A stretch of DNA of 50,188 nt from Candidatus Lambdaproteobacteria bacterium RIFOXYD2_FULL_50_16 (GTDB taxonomy: Bacteria > SAR324 > XYD2-FULL-50-16), in assembly GCA_001783695.1 (NCBI GenBank), contig MFNE01000004.1, positions 1 through 50,188 of the forward strand, in the 5' to 3' direction. Shown here one piece after another: positions 26,743-35,447 of this stretch (position 1 is the stretch's first letter; every line of letters starts with the position of its first letter). The notes beneath the pieces are model-generated. The model was not told where the DNA came from. It searched no databases and was given only the letters and a program-made list of their open reading frames with translations. The translations under genes and the position numbers were made by a program.

Positions 26743-27694
26743 GGATTTTACCCTTTTTTAATAGATTCAACTCGATCACTTTTGAGTCTTCATCGAAGTG
26801 GCCCAGTTCGTCCAGCCCCAAAGCCGAGATTGCCGCTGGTAGATCAGATAAAGTTTGAGTTTGATCAATTAGTGCTTCTAAGGGGCAGAGCCCAACTAAT
26901 TCGGAGCCGGTGACTTGCATTCCCATGTTTTGAGCCACTTCGGAGACCCGCGCAAAAACCTGGGCTATCGAACACTGGTGGTAATCTAACAGATTAGTGC
27001 TTAATTGAGCGCGGCCCAGCTGCGGAGCTACCCAGCCAAAAAATCGAACCGAGGCTAACTGCGGGTCTGTATTGCGGCGGGTGCGGAGCGCCTTGGCTAG
27101 GGTTTGGGCTTGTTCCAGATTACAGGAGTTCAAGTTGAGGTTAAAGGCGATTAATATCGGACGAACCCCGACCACGCTGGCCCCCAAACGGGGATTGGGG
27201 AGGATCGGTCCAAAATCGGGGGCCCATTCTGGGAGGGACAGCTTATCCCCCAAAGCCTCATAGCCCCCCTTTCTAATGGAGGCCAAATCCTTTCGCTTAG
27301 GTGAAGACGCAGACTGGGCGTAGAGATAAACCGGCAATTGATGGGTCTCGGCTAAGGACTTACCTAGTTGTTGGCTAAGTCGAATGGTTTCATCGAGGGT
27401 AATTTTAGATAAGGGTATCAGTGGGCAGACATCCAGCGCTCCAATCCGGGGGTGGTTCCCTTGGTGCTGGCGCATGTCGATTCGTTCAAAGGCGATCTTA
27501 CTGGCTTTGAGGAGGGCGTCTAGCACCAAATCAGGAGGCCCGATCAGGGTGTAAACCGTGCGGTTGGCATCCATCCCGGCATCTAGGTGGAGCAAGGTCA
27601 CCTTAGGCACGCTGGCCAAGGCTTGGGCGATTAATTGGATCGTTTGATTATCCCGGCCTTCGGAAAAGTTGGGAACCGCTTCGATCAATTGCAT
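26702..27694 (-). CDS. ftcD: Glutamate formimidoyltransferase (FTCD N-terminal type)
   Basis: A 330-residue protein matching stand-alone formiminotransferases: EAVPNFSEGRD at the N-terminus, DANRTVYTLIGPP, and QGNHPRIGALDVCPLIPL, which carries the catalytic histidine. It transfers a formimino group between formiminoglutamate and tetrahydrofolate, linking histidine breakdown with one-carbon metabolism. The cyclodeaminase domain of the animal FTCD is absent, and no hut genes lie in the window. It is followed by the GH77-like gene with a 41-bp overlap, which is unusually long and metabolically unexplained. Confidence 0.88.
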   Translation of the reverse strand: MQLIEAVPNFSEGRDNQTIQLIAQALASVPKVTLLHLDAGMDANRTVYTLIGPPDLVLDALLKASKIAFERIDMRQHQGNHPRIGALDVCPLIPLSKITLDETIRLSQQLGKSLAETHQLPVYLYAQSASSPKRKDLASIRKGGYEALGDKLSLPEWAPDFGPILPNPRLGASVVGVRPILIAFNLNLNSCNLEQAQTLAKALRTRRNTDPQLASVRFFGWVAPQLGRAQLSTNLLDYHQCSIAQVFARVSEVAQNMGMQVTGSELVGLCPLEALIDQTQTLSDLPAAISALGLDELGHFDEDSKVIELNLLKKGKIHEVQSLSWRFPNQ

Positions 27695-27720
27695 CTGGGA
27701 GGCAGGGAAACTGGGTACAA

Positions 27721-27754
27721 AAAAAAAGGCCCGCCGCTGTTACGCGCCGGGCCC
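27721..27754 (-). terminator. Rho-independent terminator after the Cyc2-like gene
   Basis: On the minus strand GGCCCG (27748-27753) pairs with CGGGCC (27728-27733), and the stem is followed by a run of T (complement of the A-run at about 27719-27727). It ends the cytochrome transcript 30 bp after its stop codon and separates it from ftcD. Confidence 0.8.
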
Positions 27755-27783
27755 TTTCTTTAACCGTTTGAGCTTTTCTTGGC

Positions 27784-29097
27784 TTAGAAGGCCATGAAGA
27801 GCATCATTTGGTTATTGGTGTAAGCTTCGTAAGCATCGCCGGCGGTGTTAGCCTTGGCGGTGGTTTGGATGTTGTATTCGAACTTGATGTTCTGAGCGAT
27901 CATGTACTGAACACCGATGTCCGAAAGCGACTGTGAGCCAAGGCCCGAGCCATCGTCGAGGCTGCCGGTTTGTACTACTAAGGACAGTTCGGGCATTACC
28001 GAAATCTTAGCCGCTACACCACTAGCAGACTTAGCGTTGAAGTTGCCATCCGCATCTGCACCAGCAGCAAAGGTGTTTACTGCGCTGGTGTAACCATCAG
28101 CGGTTGCAGAGCCAGCGGGTACGCTAGCGCTGGTGACGTAAATACCCGTCATCATGCCAGCTAGGTCACCCTGCATTTGGAAGTCGAAGTAGCTGCCCGC
28201 AGGAGCCACTTTGATTGCTTCATACTTGCCAGCAGCGGTCTGGTGGGTGTGGTCTAAGGTCTGAGCGGTACCAGAGAACATGCCAATACCGAAGGCGGTA
28301 TCGAAGCCAGCCAGATCCATCATGAAAACGCCACGAATGAAGGTGGCCATGGTGGTCAAGTTGCCTGCTTGCTCATTCTCCTCAGGGAAGTTAACCGGAG
28401 CCCATTGGTTAAAAGTAAAGTACCAGTTGGGAGCCGAAGCAACTAAGTCTAGACCTGCCGCAGCGTCCACGAAACCAACTTGGACGGGAGCCGAAGCAAC
28501 CTTAGATTCCGAGTAGCGCTGAAGACCCAAAGAAGCGGTGTTCAACAATTCGAAACCGTAAGTGGGGCCTTGACCGTCGGTCATGTAAGGAATCACCAAC
28601 AAGTCAATATCACCAACTTTACCAGCTTGGAAGGACAGTTTCGAACCCAACAAACCAGGTCCAGTGGCGGTCTGTGAAACTTCCCACAAGAAGCCAGCGT
28701 TAGCCGAAGCACGACCACCAATTAACAAAGCCGATTCATCGGGGAAGTCAATTCGACCGAAGTCCATCGAGCTACCGGTCTCGGTGTAGTCTCCGCTACC
28801 CTTGTTATGGCGCATCTTCAAAACCGCGCCAATGTTCAAGGTGTCGGGCAATTTCATGGCATTTTCGCCTTCGATCGAAGCCTGTGAACCTTCCATCGAG
28901 TATGAGCCAGCCTTAAAAGACCGACCCATCTGGTTCAAGGCGGGAAAGTTTTGAAAGTGGCAAGAGTTACAGGCCATGCCGGTTTGGCGAGCAAAAGCCG
29001 GTACGGCTTGAGCATCAGAACCGGTGAATACAGAAGTTGCAACGAGGCCAAAAGCGGCCAGGGACAATCCTAACTTTTTCGCAAAGTTATTTCGCAT
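27784..29097 (-). CDS. cyc2: Cyc2-like outer-membrane cytochrome-porin fusion
   Basis: A 437-residue exported protein: signal peptide to about residue 31 (GSDAQA), then VPAFARQTGMACNSCHFQNFP with one haem c site, C43-N-S-C46-H47. The remaining ~360 residues form a beta-barrel with alternating strands and Gly/Ser/Asp loops, ending in phenylalanine (MMLFMAF). This single N-terminal haem plus barrel, and the FARQTGxxCxxCH context, is the architecture of Cyc2, the outer-membrane Fe(II) oxidase of many neutrophilic and acidophilic iron oxidisers. Homologues also occur in organisms not shown to oxidise iron, so the substrate is inference. It is alone in its transcript with its own terminator, and a ~330-bp structured upstream region precedes it. 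Confidence 0.8.
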   Translation of the reverse strand: MRNNFAKKLGLSLAAFGLVATSVFTGSDAQAVPAFARQTGMACNSCHFQNFPALNQMGRSFKAGSYSMEGSQASIEGENAMKLPDTLNIGAVLKMRHNKGSGDYTETGSSMDFGRIDFPDESALLIGGRASANAGFLWEVSQTATGPGLLGSKLSFQAGKVGDIDLLVIPYMTDGQGPTYGFELLNTASLGLQRYSESKVASAPVQVGFVDAAAGLDLVASAPNWYFTFNQWAPVNFPEENEQAGNLTTMATFIRGVFMMDLAGFDTAFGIGMFSGTAQTLDHTHQTAAGKYEAIKVAPAGSYFDFQMQGDLAGMMTGIYVTSASVPAGSATADGYTSAVNTFAAGADADGNFNAKSASGVAAKISVMPELSLVVQTGSLDDGSGLGSQSLSDIGVQYMIAQNIKFEYNIQTTAKANTAGDAYEAYTNNQMMLFMAF

Positions 29098-29242
29098 CGG
29101 ATACCTCTATGATACCATTGAAAGGTTTCTACCAGTGAGCTCCGCCCACAGGTAGGAATGGAACCAATGTGACACAACCCGGGGCGTAATGCACGAATTA
29201 GCCCATTCCGCTTTATCGTCACATCGAGAATTCGAAGTCTAA

Positions 29243-29364
29243 CCCGCATCCTCCGAGGCGGGGGTCAACCCCAAACTGCTAAGCCCGACTATCGGACTTG
29301 TTGATGGCTTAAGCATATACAAATGGTTCCGAAGAACCAACCCTGCAACGAGCCTATGCTTAAG
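29243..29364 (-). ncRNA. Candidate structured leader RNA upstream of the Cyc2-like gene
   Basis: Read on the minus strand, a series of stems lies in 122 bases. CTTAAGCATA/TATGCTTAAG (29355-29364 with 29308-29317) encloses a TGGTTC/GAACCA hairpin (29324-29339) capped by a UUCG tetraloop. Then come AAGTCCG/CGGGCTT, a stem fully paired only on this strand thanks to a U-G wobble; GGGG-UUGA-CCCC (29261-29272); and CCCGC/GCGGG (29243-29262), the last two sharing bases and so being mutually exclusive. The wobble and UUCG cap point to a minus-strand RNA. It ends about 145 bases before the cytochrome start codon. Known riboswitch motifs were not recognised. Confidence 0.5.
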
Positions 29365-29689
29365 TTGCTCATCGTTCAGCTTAGACAAGACACTGTTTAA
29401 ACCCAAGCCGGAAGTCAAGCTTTTTTTAAACGGCCTTACTAATCTAAAGTTGTCCATTGGTAACATTTTTTTTTTTTCTGTTCCAGAGGTTTTTTACACT
29501 TCGCCTACATTTTTTTGCTGATTATGCGTATCTATCTGTATTTATAGCACATAAAAATATAATAAAAAATACCAAAAACCATCAATTTGGGTGATTTGGT
29601 TAAATCTTTTGGGAATAATTTTTTTTTGTACCTAGTTTGGACTCTTGGCACGAAGTAAGCTTTACCCGAAGGCAAGCAAGGACTACCTA

Positions 29690-29718
29690 TTGATAACGGG
29701 ATTCCTACACTATATATA
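29690..29718 (+). promoter_or_regulatory. Sigma70-type promoter for the pentapeptide-repeat gene
   Basis: TTGATA (29690-29695) and TATATA (29713-29718) are separated by 17 bp, 30 bp before the ATG at 29749. Confidence 0.55.
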
Positions 29719-29748
29719 TTAACCAAAACCCAAACCAGGGAAAAACCC

Positions 29749-30276
29749 ATGAAACTACCCATTCTTTTGGGACTTGGACTCAGCTTACTCGCTTTACCGG
29801 CGATGGCATTTGAGAAAGCAGATCTAGAAAAGTTGCGCAGTACCAAAAAATGCAACGCTTCTACCTTTTCTAGTTGCGACCTCTCTGGGGCAAGCTTGAT
29901 GGATATTGACCTCAATGGGGCCGAACTAGAAGGGGCTAACCTAGAAGGGATCACCATGGAAAATGTGGACCTTTCTAAAGCCAACCTATCCGAAGCCAAC
30001 CTCAAGGGGGCAAGGATGACCAAGGTAAACCTCAATCAGGCCATACTTAAGGAGGCTAATTTGGATGGGGTCAAGATGATGGCGGTGTCTGTTGAGGATG
30101 CGGATTTAACCGATGCTAAACTGACCGGCGGTACTCTCAAAGGGGTCAGTTTTAAAAACAGTGTATTTAAGGACACGGTCCTAACCAATACTGACCTCAA
30201 ACTCTCAAACCTTTCAGGGGTAACCGGGATTACCGAGGCCCCCTGTGCTAAACCCAGCTTTGGTGCTTGTAAATAA
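29749..30276 (+). CDS. Secreted pentapeptide-repeat protein
   Basis: A 175-residue protein with signal peptide ending LPAMA. Residues ~45-160 consist of pentapeptide repeats of the A(D/N)LXX type (for example LSGASLMDIDLNGAELEGAN), which fold as a right-handed quadrilateral beta-helix of about five coils. Pairs of cysteines flank the repeats (KKC...SSC and APC...GAC), suggesting disulphide caps in the periplasm. AGGGA precedes the start. No partner or function is evident. Confidence 0.88.
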   Translation: MKLPILLGLGLSLLALPAMAFEKADLEKLRSTKKCNASTFSSCDLSGASLMDIDLNGAELEGANLEGITMENVDLSKANLSEANLKGARMTKVNLNQAILKEANLDGVKMMAVSVEDADLTDAKLTGGTLKGVSFKNSVFKDTVLTNTDLKLSNLSGVTGITEAPCAKPSFGACK

Positions 30277-30296
30277 AAAAACCTCCTATAGGCTCA

Positions 30297-33200
30297 CTAA
30301 ACTTCGTTTAAGAAGTGGTGGGCCACTTGCAGAGAAACCTGTTCCGAGCTGGCTCCAAAGCAAGAGCGGATCAGGGCCTCATAGATCGACTCTCGGTTGT
30401 TGAAAATATTCACTCCATCTACATCTATAAAGACGTTGGACTGAATCGCTAAGTGGTAGGATTCGAGTAAGGCGGGGCTTTCTTTAAGCTTATATATGGG
30501 CAAAGTGCCAACATAAACCAGTACCAAACTATTTCTACTTTTTTGAGGCCTAGGATTGCTGGTGGCCAGGTCCTCCTTGAATTTACAAAGCTGTAGAGCC
30601 TCTTCCATAGATATGGACGAGGGCAAATATAAGCAACGTTCGTCAATGTCCCCCTCCCATATCCGCGAAATCCGAGATTTGATGGATTCAACCCCATGGG
30701 TTTCAACCTTGTTGAGGCCGGGGCGATCCATATGGGCCAGCGCTGGAGCGCAACCTTGGGGGTACTTTTCGTTGAGTAACTGGAAAGCGGCGTTGATATT
30801 TTTTTCAGTATGATTTTTGGTGGACGACTGAACTTCCAAACAAAATCCGCCCTTGAAAAACTGGGGAAAGCCATGGCGCTTGCGGAAATAGCCGTCAAGT
30901 AGGGCCTGCTTGATTTGATTTTGCTTAGAAAGCACTTCAGTTAAGAAAGTATCGGCGCGAGCTAAAAGCTCCATTTCCCTTTCAACTAAGGGTATATACT
31001 GGGTTTTTAGGAGTAACCTTGCCGAAGGTAGCGCCTTGGACATAGCTACTTTTTCTAAAAGTGGCTCTTGGGCGCGTAGGAATTCCAATTCCTTTTGTTC
31101 CCCCTCTATCTCTGCCCCAATGGCGTTTACCCCTTGGGTCCAGTTGACTAGGTCCTTGGACCAATCGTTTATGGCTTCTCTTTTTTCGGCCTGTTCGATT
31201 AAATCAACAAAGTTAATCAAGCTAAGCTGTTTGCCAGGTTCGAGGGCTTCTTTAAAGCTGACCAAGGCCTCGCCCATTTGGGCCCGCAAGGTGCTTAACT
31301 CTTTTCGAATCTCCTCGGGGACCTCTTGTTTGCTTTGCAAACTTTCTTGAATCTTGGTTAGGCTGGCGGGGTCCTGGAGTAACATCTGCAAGGCCTTCAG
31401 CTTCAGTTTATCTCGCTCTGCCATGACATGAACCTCGACCGCTTGGGTTTGAGCCCGAAAGAGTTCTTGGTCTAATTGCCCCAACTCGGTCAAACGCTCA
31501 GACAAGTTTTTGGCGATGCTAATCATCCGCTCGGCTTCGGCCAGATAGTACTTAATATAAACCAATAGGTTACCCCGCTCTTTAGTCGGGTCTTGGAACA
31601 TCCCTTTGACGTTACAATCCTTAAGTCCAAGTAGTTTTTCTTTTAATTCCTTAACCAGGGCTAGGGGCAGCTGCTGGCTCGATTGGTCTGCTTGCACCTC
31701 GGTTTCCAGTTGTTTTTTTAATTCGATAGCTAGGCTACGAATGCGGGCTGGATCGGTGGCCGCTTGTTCTTGGGCAAATTTTTTGACCTCATCGAGCATC
31801 TTTTTGCGGGTCTGAATCCACAAGGCCTTTTGGAACAGCCCTGCCAAGGAAAGTACTTTTTCGTAATACTTAAACGAAGCCCCATGCACCTTGGTAAACG
31901 GGTTAAACAGGGCTACCACCTGCCCCCTTTTTACCTTGTGTAGCCCCATAATATGGGTCCGCATTCGGGCCAATTCGCCTTGATAGTCCCCTAAAAACGC
32001 CTCTAAAGCCCCTCCGGCAAGGTCGCGGCCTAGCAGTTCACTTAATTTGGCTCGGCCAGACTCAACCAAGATATCAATCTCGGCCTTTTCCTTTTGCAAT
32101 GAGGTGATGTTTTCTTCTTTTTGTGTTAGTTGGCCGGTGAATATTCCTTTAATCCGTTCAAGCAATTTAACGTAGGCCTGTTCTTTGTTGGCCGGGTTTT
32201 CTAAAAAAGCCAATTCATCACTTAGGCGTTGTTTTTGCTCACCGGCTAAATAGGTTAGTTCGGCAAGGGTGTGCTTGTATTGATGGTGAAAACTCTGTTT
32301 TAGCTCTTTTGCCTTGGCCAAAACCTTTTCCGTAAAACCCCGCATAAACTGAATAAATTGCATCTCCTCGTCTTCAGAGGCGGCAATAAAAATCTTGGCG
32401 TTTAAAATCCCGTTTAAACAAAGCGCCGGGTAAGCGGTATGGCGGTAATGGGTGATCAGGTCCTTGCGCTTGGTAAAGATAACCATGTCTGGATGGTAGT
32501 TTGGATCGGTAGCGATAGGCTTGATATGGTGATGGTAAAAAAGCATCTTTTCTACCAACAGCACCGCCCTTTGCACCAATTCGCGCTTCTTGAAAAAAAA
32601 GAAGTTGTCCCCAATAAAGTCGCGCTGGCCTGGGTCTAGGCGCTCCTTGTTAATGGCCAAGTCGCCTTGGTCTTCGGCCTCGGTGCCCATTTCCTGCTCG
32701 ACCTTGAGGTCCTGATCATAACGGTCATGGATGTTGAGTTGGAAGAAATCATCCATGTATTTAATCAATTCTTTAAGCTCTATCGAAGCCCCCTCTAAAA
32801 CCTCGGGGGTGGCCGCTTTGGGGTCTTGTAGGCTTAAATAAGCCCGAGCTTTTTTGGTAAGACGCAAAAAATCGTGATCCGTAAAATTAGGGCTTTTCGA
32901 AAGATCGGTGATTTTGCCCACGAGTTCTTTGATCTCGCCGTGAAGTGCGGCGAAGTCGGCTTCTAGCTTGGTGGGGTTTTTTAGGTCAGTGGGGGCGAAG
33001 CCTACACAAGGGGCGTCTAAAGGTAAAATATCTAACGACTTCAACGAAGACAGCACCAGCTGGCTGGCCACGTCGCCCGCCACCACCTTGTGTTGTGTCA
33101 AAAGTCTAAGCTCCAGATCGGACTGGCGAATTCGTTTTGCGCGCTCGTATTCGGTATAACCGCGACCCAAAAATTGGGCGGCTAAAGCAAAGTTGGATTC

Positions 33201-34268
33201 ACCCCGGTTAAAGGGGATAACCCGGTCGATCATAGAGCTTTGGTCTTCTTTGTGGAGTTTGATCTTTTGTACCCGGGCAATGTGGTACTCGTTTGGGCCC
33301 ACGCCACGGGTAAAAATTACCTGTTGGGTATCGAGGTTAAGTTCAATCTCTGTAATCTCGCCAGGGGTTAGGTCCACCATCTCTGGTCCCACCTTAACCC
33401 GAATAAAATCGATTTGCTCTGGGGTCAACAGACCCCCATCGAGATTTTTGGCCATAATATGCCCAGTGGCGACAAACTCCCCACCTACTGAAAAACCTGC
33501 CACGTTTTTAGATTGGGCCGCAGTCAGTTTGAAGGCCTGGATGTCGTCCCACTTCAGATGGAGACTATGTTTAGCATGAGACAATATCCCTCCCGCATCC
33601 TTTTTGCGGTTAAAGTAACCTAGCGCGTTTTTAAGCTTGCCTAAAGGGAGTTGCAATATCTTCGACTGGCCGCCCTGCTTGACTTTAAGTTGGATCTCTG
33701 AAAAAAAGCTCTTGTCTAAAATGGCCGGGCGCCTTTGCCCCTGACCTATTCCTTTGAGATCGTCTGGATGGGTTAAGGTCTTCCATGAATCTGTTTTAAA
33801 CTCTTCAAAAAATTCCGCTTGCCGCCCCCCGCCCTTGGCCAAAAAAAAGGTCAAATATTGGATTAATTCTTGATCCGAGAAATGGGTCAAGAGAAGCGGA
33901 GGGAACTCAAAGCCCCGCTCTAACATAAAACAAATTTCTAAAAAATCCTCGATCTCTTTGATTTGGATATTGGAGAGGATGTAGGCCAAAAACTGTTCTT
34001 CTTTACCTTTAAATTCCTTGATGAGGTTAATCTTGATTTGGCCGTCAATTTTTTTGTCGAGCCCTTGGCCCCTAACACTTAACATCCCTTCTAAGCCAGG
34101 AGGGACATACTCAGAGAGGTTAGAGCCGTTAAAGCAAACAATCTCTAACTTGCCGGTCATCTCGCCTAAGGTCATGGGCTTGACCTTTAGATCTTTGCGA
34201 GCCTGAATCAGCAGGTCCGCACGGCTTTGGTCGGTTAGTTTTTCGGGGTGCTCGTAATAATGTTTCAT
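30297..34268 (-). CDS. Giant coiled-coil protein of unknown function (1,323 residues)
   Basis: A cytoplasmic protein without signal peptide or membrane segments. Residues ~1-400 are mixed alpha/beta with three short beta-rich blocks (for example FSVGGEFVATGHIMAKNLDG and PGEITEIELNLDTQQVIFT). Residues ~400-600 are helical, ~620-1110 are Glu/Lys/Leu/Gln-rich and look like long coiled coils, and the C-terminal ~210 residues appear globular. I do not recognise the family. Its start overlaps the end of the AI-2E-type transporter gene by 4 bp, so they are coupled. It could be a scaffold, but that is only inference from shape. Confidence 0.85.
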   Translation of the reverse strand: MKHYYEHPEKLTDQSRADLLIQARKDLKVKPMTLGEMTGKLEIVCFNGSNLSEYVPPGLEGMLSVRGQGLDKKIDGQIKINLIKEFKGKEEQFLAYILSNIQIKEIEDFLEICFMLERGFEFPPLLLTHFSDQELIQYLTFFLAKGGGRQAEFFEEFKTDSWKTLTHPDDLKGIGQGQRRPAILDKSFFSEIQLKVKQGGQSKILQLPLGKLKNALGYFNRKKDAGGILSHAKHSLHLKWDDIQAFKLTAAQSKNVAGFSVGGEFVATGHIMAKNLDGGLLTPEQIDFIRVKVGPEMVDLTPGEITEIELNLDTQQVIFTRGVGPNEYHIARVQKIKLHKEDQSSMIDRVIPFNRGESNFALAAQFLGRGYTEYERAKRIRQSDLELRLLTQHKVVAGDVASQLVLSSLKSLDILPLDAPCVGFAPTDLKNPTKLEADFAALHGEIKELVGKITDLSKSPNFTDHDFLRLTKKARAYLSLQDPKAATPEVLEGASIELKELIKYMDDFFQLNIHDRYDQDLKVEQEMGTEAEDQGDLAINKERLDPGQRDFIGDNFFFFKKRELVQRAVLLVEKMLFYHHHIKPIATDPNYHPDMVIFTKRKDLITHYRHTAYPALCLNGILNAKIFIAASEDEEMQFIQFMRGFTEKVLAKAKELKQSFHHQYKHTLAELTYLAGEQKQRLSDELAFLENPANKEQAYVKLLERIKGIFTGQLTQKEENITSLQKEKAEIDILVESGRAKLSELLGRDLAGGALEAFLGDYQGELARMRTHIMGLHKVKRGQVVALFNPFTKVHGASFKYYEKVLSLAGLFQKALWIQTRKKMLDEVKKFAQEQAATDPARIRSLAIELKKQLETEVQADQSSQQLPLALVKELKEKLLGLKDCNVKGMFQDPTKERGNLLVYIKYYLAEAERMISIAKNLSERLTELGQLDQELFRAQTQAVEVHVMAERDKLKLKALQMLLQDPASLTKIQESLQSKQEVPEEIRKELSTLRAQMGEALVSFKEALEPGKQLSLINFVDLIEQAEKREAINDWSKDLVNWTQGVNAIGAEIEGEQKELEFLRAQEPLLEKVAMSKALPSARLLLKTQYIPLVEREMELLARADTFLTEVLSKQNQIKQALLDGYFRKRHGFPQFFKGGFCLEVQSSTKNHTEKNINAAFQLLNEKYPQGCAPALAHMDRPGLNKVETHGVESIKSRISRIWEGDIDERCLYLPSSISMEEALQLCKFKEDLATSNPRPQKSRNSLVLVYVGTLPIYKLKESPALLESYHLAIQSNVFIDVDGVNIFNNRESIYEALIRSCFGASSEQVSLQVAHHFLNEV

Positions 34269-35365
34269 GGGACTGACCCGTCTGGGGTCTCAAGGGAGTA
34301 TCGTTTTTTATATAGGTCCACAAAGGTTAGGAAGATCGACATGATCAAAGGGCCGTAAAAAATCCCTAAAAACCCAAAAACCGTCATCCCACCCAAGATG
34401 GCTAAAAAAACCAGTACCGAATGGATAGATACCCGCTTGCCCACAAACTTAGGTTTGAACCATTGCTCCACTACCAAGGCCACCAAGGAGCAAAAGATCA
34501 GCACCACCGTTGCACCCACGGTTTTGCCGGCAAACCACAAATAGATGGACGCGGGCACATAAATGACACTCATGCCTACCATGGGGATAAAGGCCAAAAC
34601 CACCATGGAAGTGGTCCACAAAAATACGGATTCAATGCCTGCAAACCAAAAAGCAATACCTGCCAATCCGCCCTGGATCAGCCCGCCAATGCCGTTACCC
34701 ACCAAGGTGACAAAGTTCATTTGATTAAACTTTTCAAAAACTAACTCCTCCTCGTCTCGGGGCAGGGGGCTGATGTCGAGCACAAAGGCTTTGACTTTTT
34801 TACCTTCGGATAAGATCCCAAAAATCACCACCATCATCACTACAAACTGCAACATAAAGGACAGCAAGTTGGCCACCCAACTGTTTACGGTGTCTAGCAA
34901 GTAGGTGCTGGTGGTTTTGGCGGAATCTAGGATCAAGGCTTGGATAGAACTGACATTGTATTTAATGTTCAGCATTTCAAAGATTTGCTCTAAAAGTTTG
35001 GGGAGGTACCCTTCACCAAAAAAGACCTCTTCTAAGGTTTCTTCGGTAACGTTGGCCTTTAGGTATTGGAAGAGTTGCAGTGCCTCTTTGGTTATTTCGG
35101 TAACTAAATAAATCGAAGGGACAAAAAAGGTGCATACAATCAAGGCCATTACCAAAAGCACCGAAACCCTGGGTCCGAATTTCCAGCGCTGAAGTTGAGC
35201 CAAGGCGGGATAAAAGGTGCCAGCCATTATAATACCAAAGACAATGGCACTTAAATAGGGCCAAGCCATTAACCCCATTAAATAAAAAAGCGCACCATAC
35301 CCAAGAATAAAGCCAACCGTTGAATGTAGTTCTTGGTCGCTTTTTCGCCGGTCGTAAGAGGTCAT
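34265..35365 (-). CDS. AI-2E family transporter (PerM/TqsA type)
   Basis: A 366-residue membrane protein with about seven to eight hydrophobic segments. The layout matches the AI-2E exporter family: two N-terminal helices, a ~60-residue loop (VTEETLEEVFFGEGYLPKLL), two helices, then the conserved GNGIGGLIQGGLAGIAFWFAG and the GGMTVFGFLGIFYGPLIMS region near the C-terminus. Members export AI-2 or act in cation/proton exchange, so the substrate is open. A gap of 82 bp separates it from trkA; the giant coiled-coil gene follows with a 4-bp overlap. Confidence 0.9.
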   Translation of the reverse strand: MTSYDRRKSDQELHSTVGFILGYGALFYLMGLMAWPYLSAIVFGIIMAGTFYPALAQLQRWKFGPRVSVLLVMALIVCTFFVPSIYLVTEITKEALQLFQYLKANVTEETLEEVFFGEGYLPKLLEQIFEMLNIKYNVSSIQALILDSAKTTSTYLLDTVNSWVANLLSFMLQFVVMMVVIFGILSEGKKVKAFVLDISPLPRDEEELVFEKFNQMNFVTLVGNGIGGLIQGGLAGIAFWFAGIESVFLWTTSMVVLAFIPMVGMSVIYVPASIYLWFAGKTVGATVVLIFCSLVALVVEQWFKPKFVGKRVSIHSVLVFLAILGGMTVFGFLGIFYGPLIMSIFLTFVDLYKKRYSLETPDGSVP

Positions 35366-35447
35366 TCTTCTCTTTAGGAGTTATTTTTAGATTGATCGTT
35401 ATTGGGTCTATCCTAGTTGAACCCCCCTCAAAGCTCAAGCTTAGGCG

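Larger units (their letters stand above)
29098..29748. other. 650-bp intergenic region between the Cyc2-like and pentapeptide genes
   Basis: Holds the candidate leader RNA (29243-29364), a TTGACT on the minus strand at 29413-29418 that lacks a good partner, homopolymeric runs of 12 T (29466-29477) and 9 T (29619-29627), and an AT-rich stretch at 29535-29600. The ATGTGAC/GTCACAT pair around 29167 and 29218 can form another long stem. I see no protein-coding gene; short frames in this region have no homology or translation signals. Confidence 0.6.

Noticed and set aside
29308-29364. Ends of a small mobile element (MITE)
   Set aside because: No target-site duplication, no second copy in the window and no transposase; the strand-specific wobble pair and UUCG loop nearby favour RNA structure.
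29466-29477. 12-T tract as phase-variable contingency tract
   Set aside because: It is not inside a reading frame or between promoter elements I can identify; it may just be AT-rich intergenic DNA.
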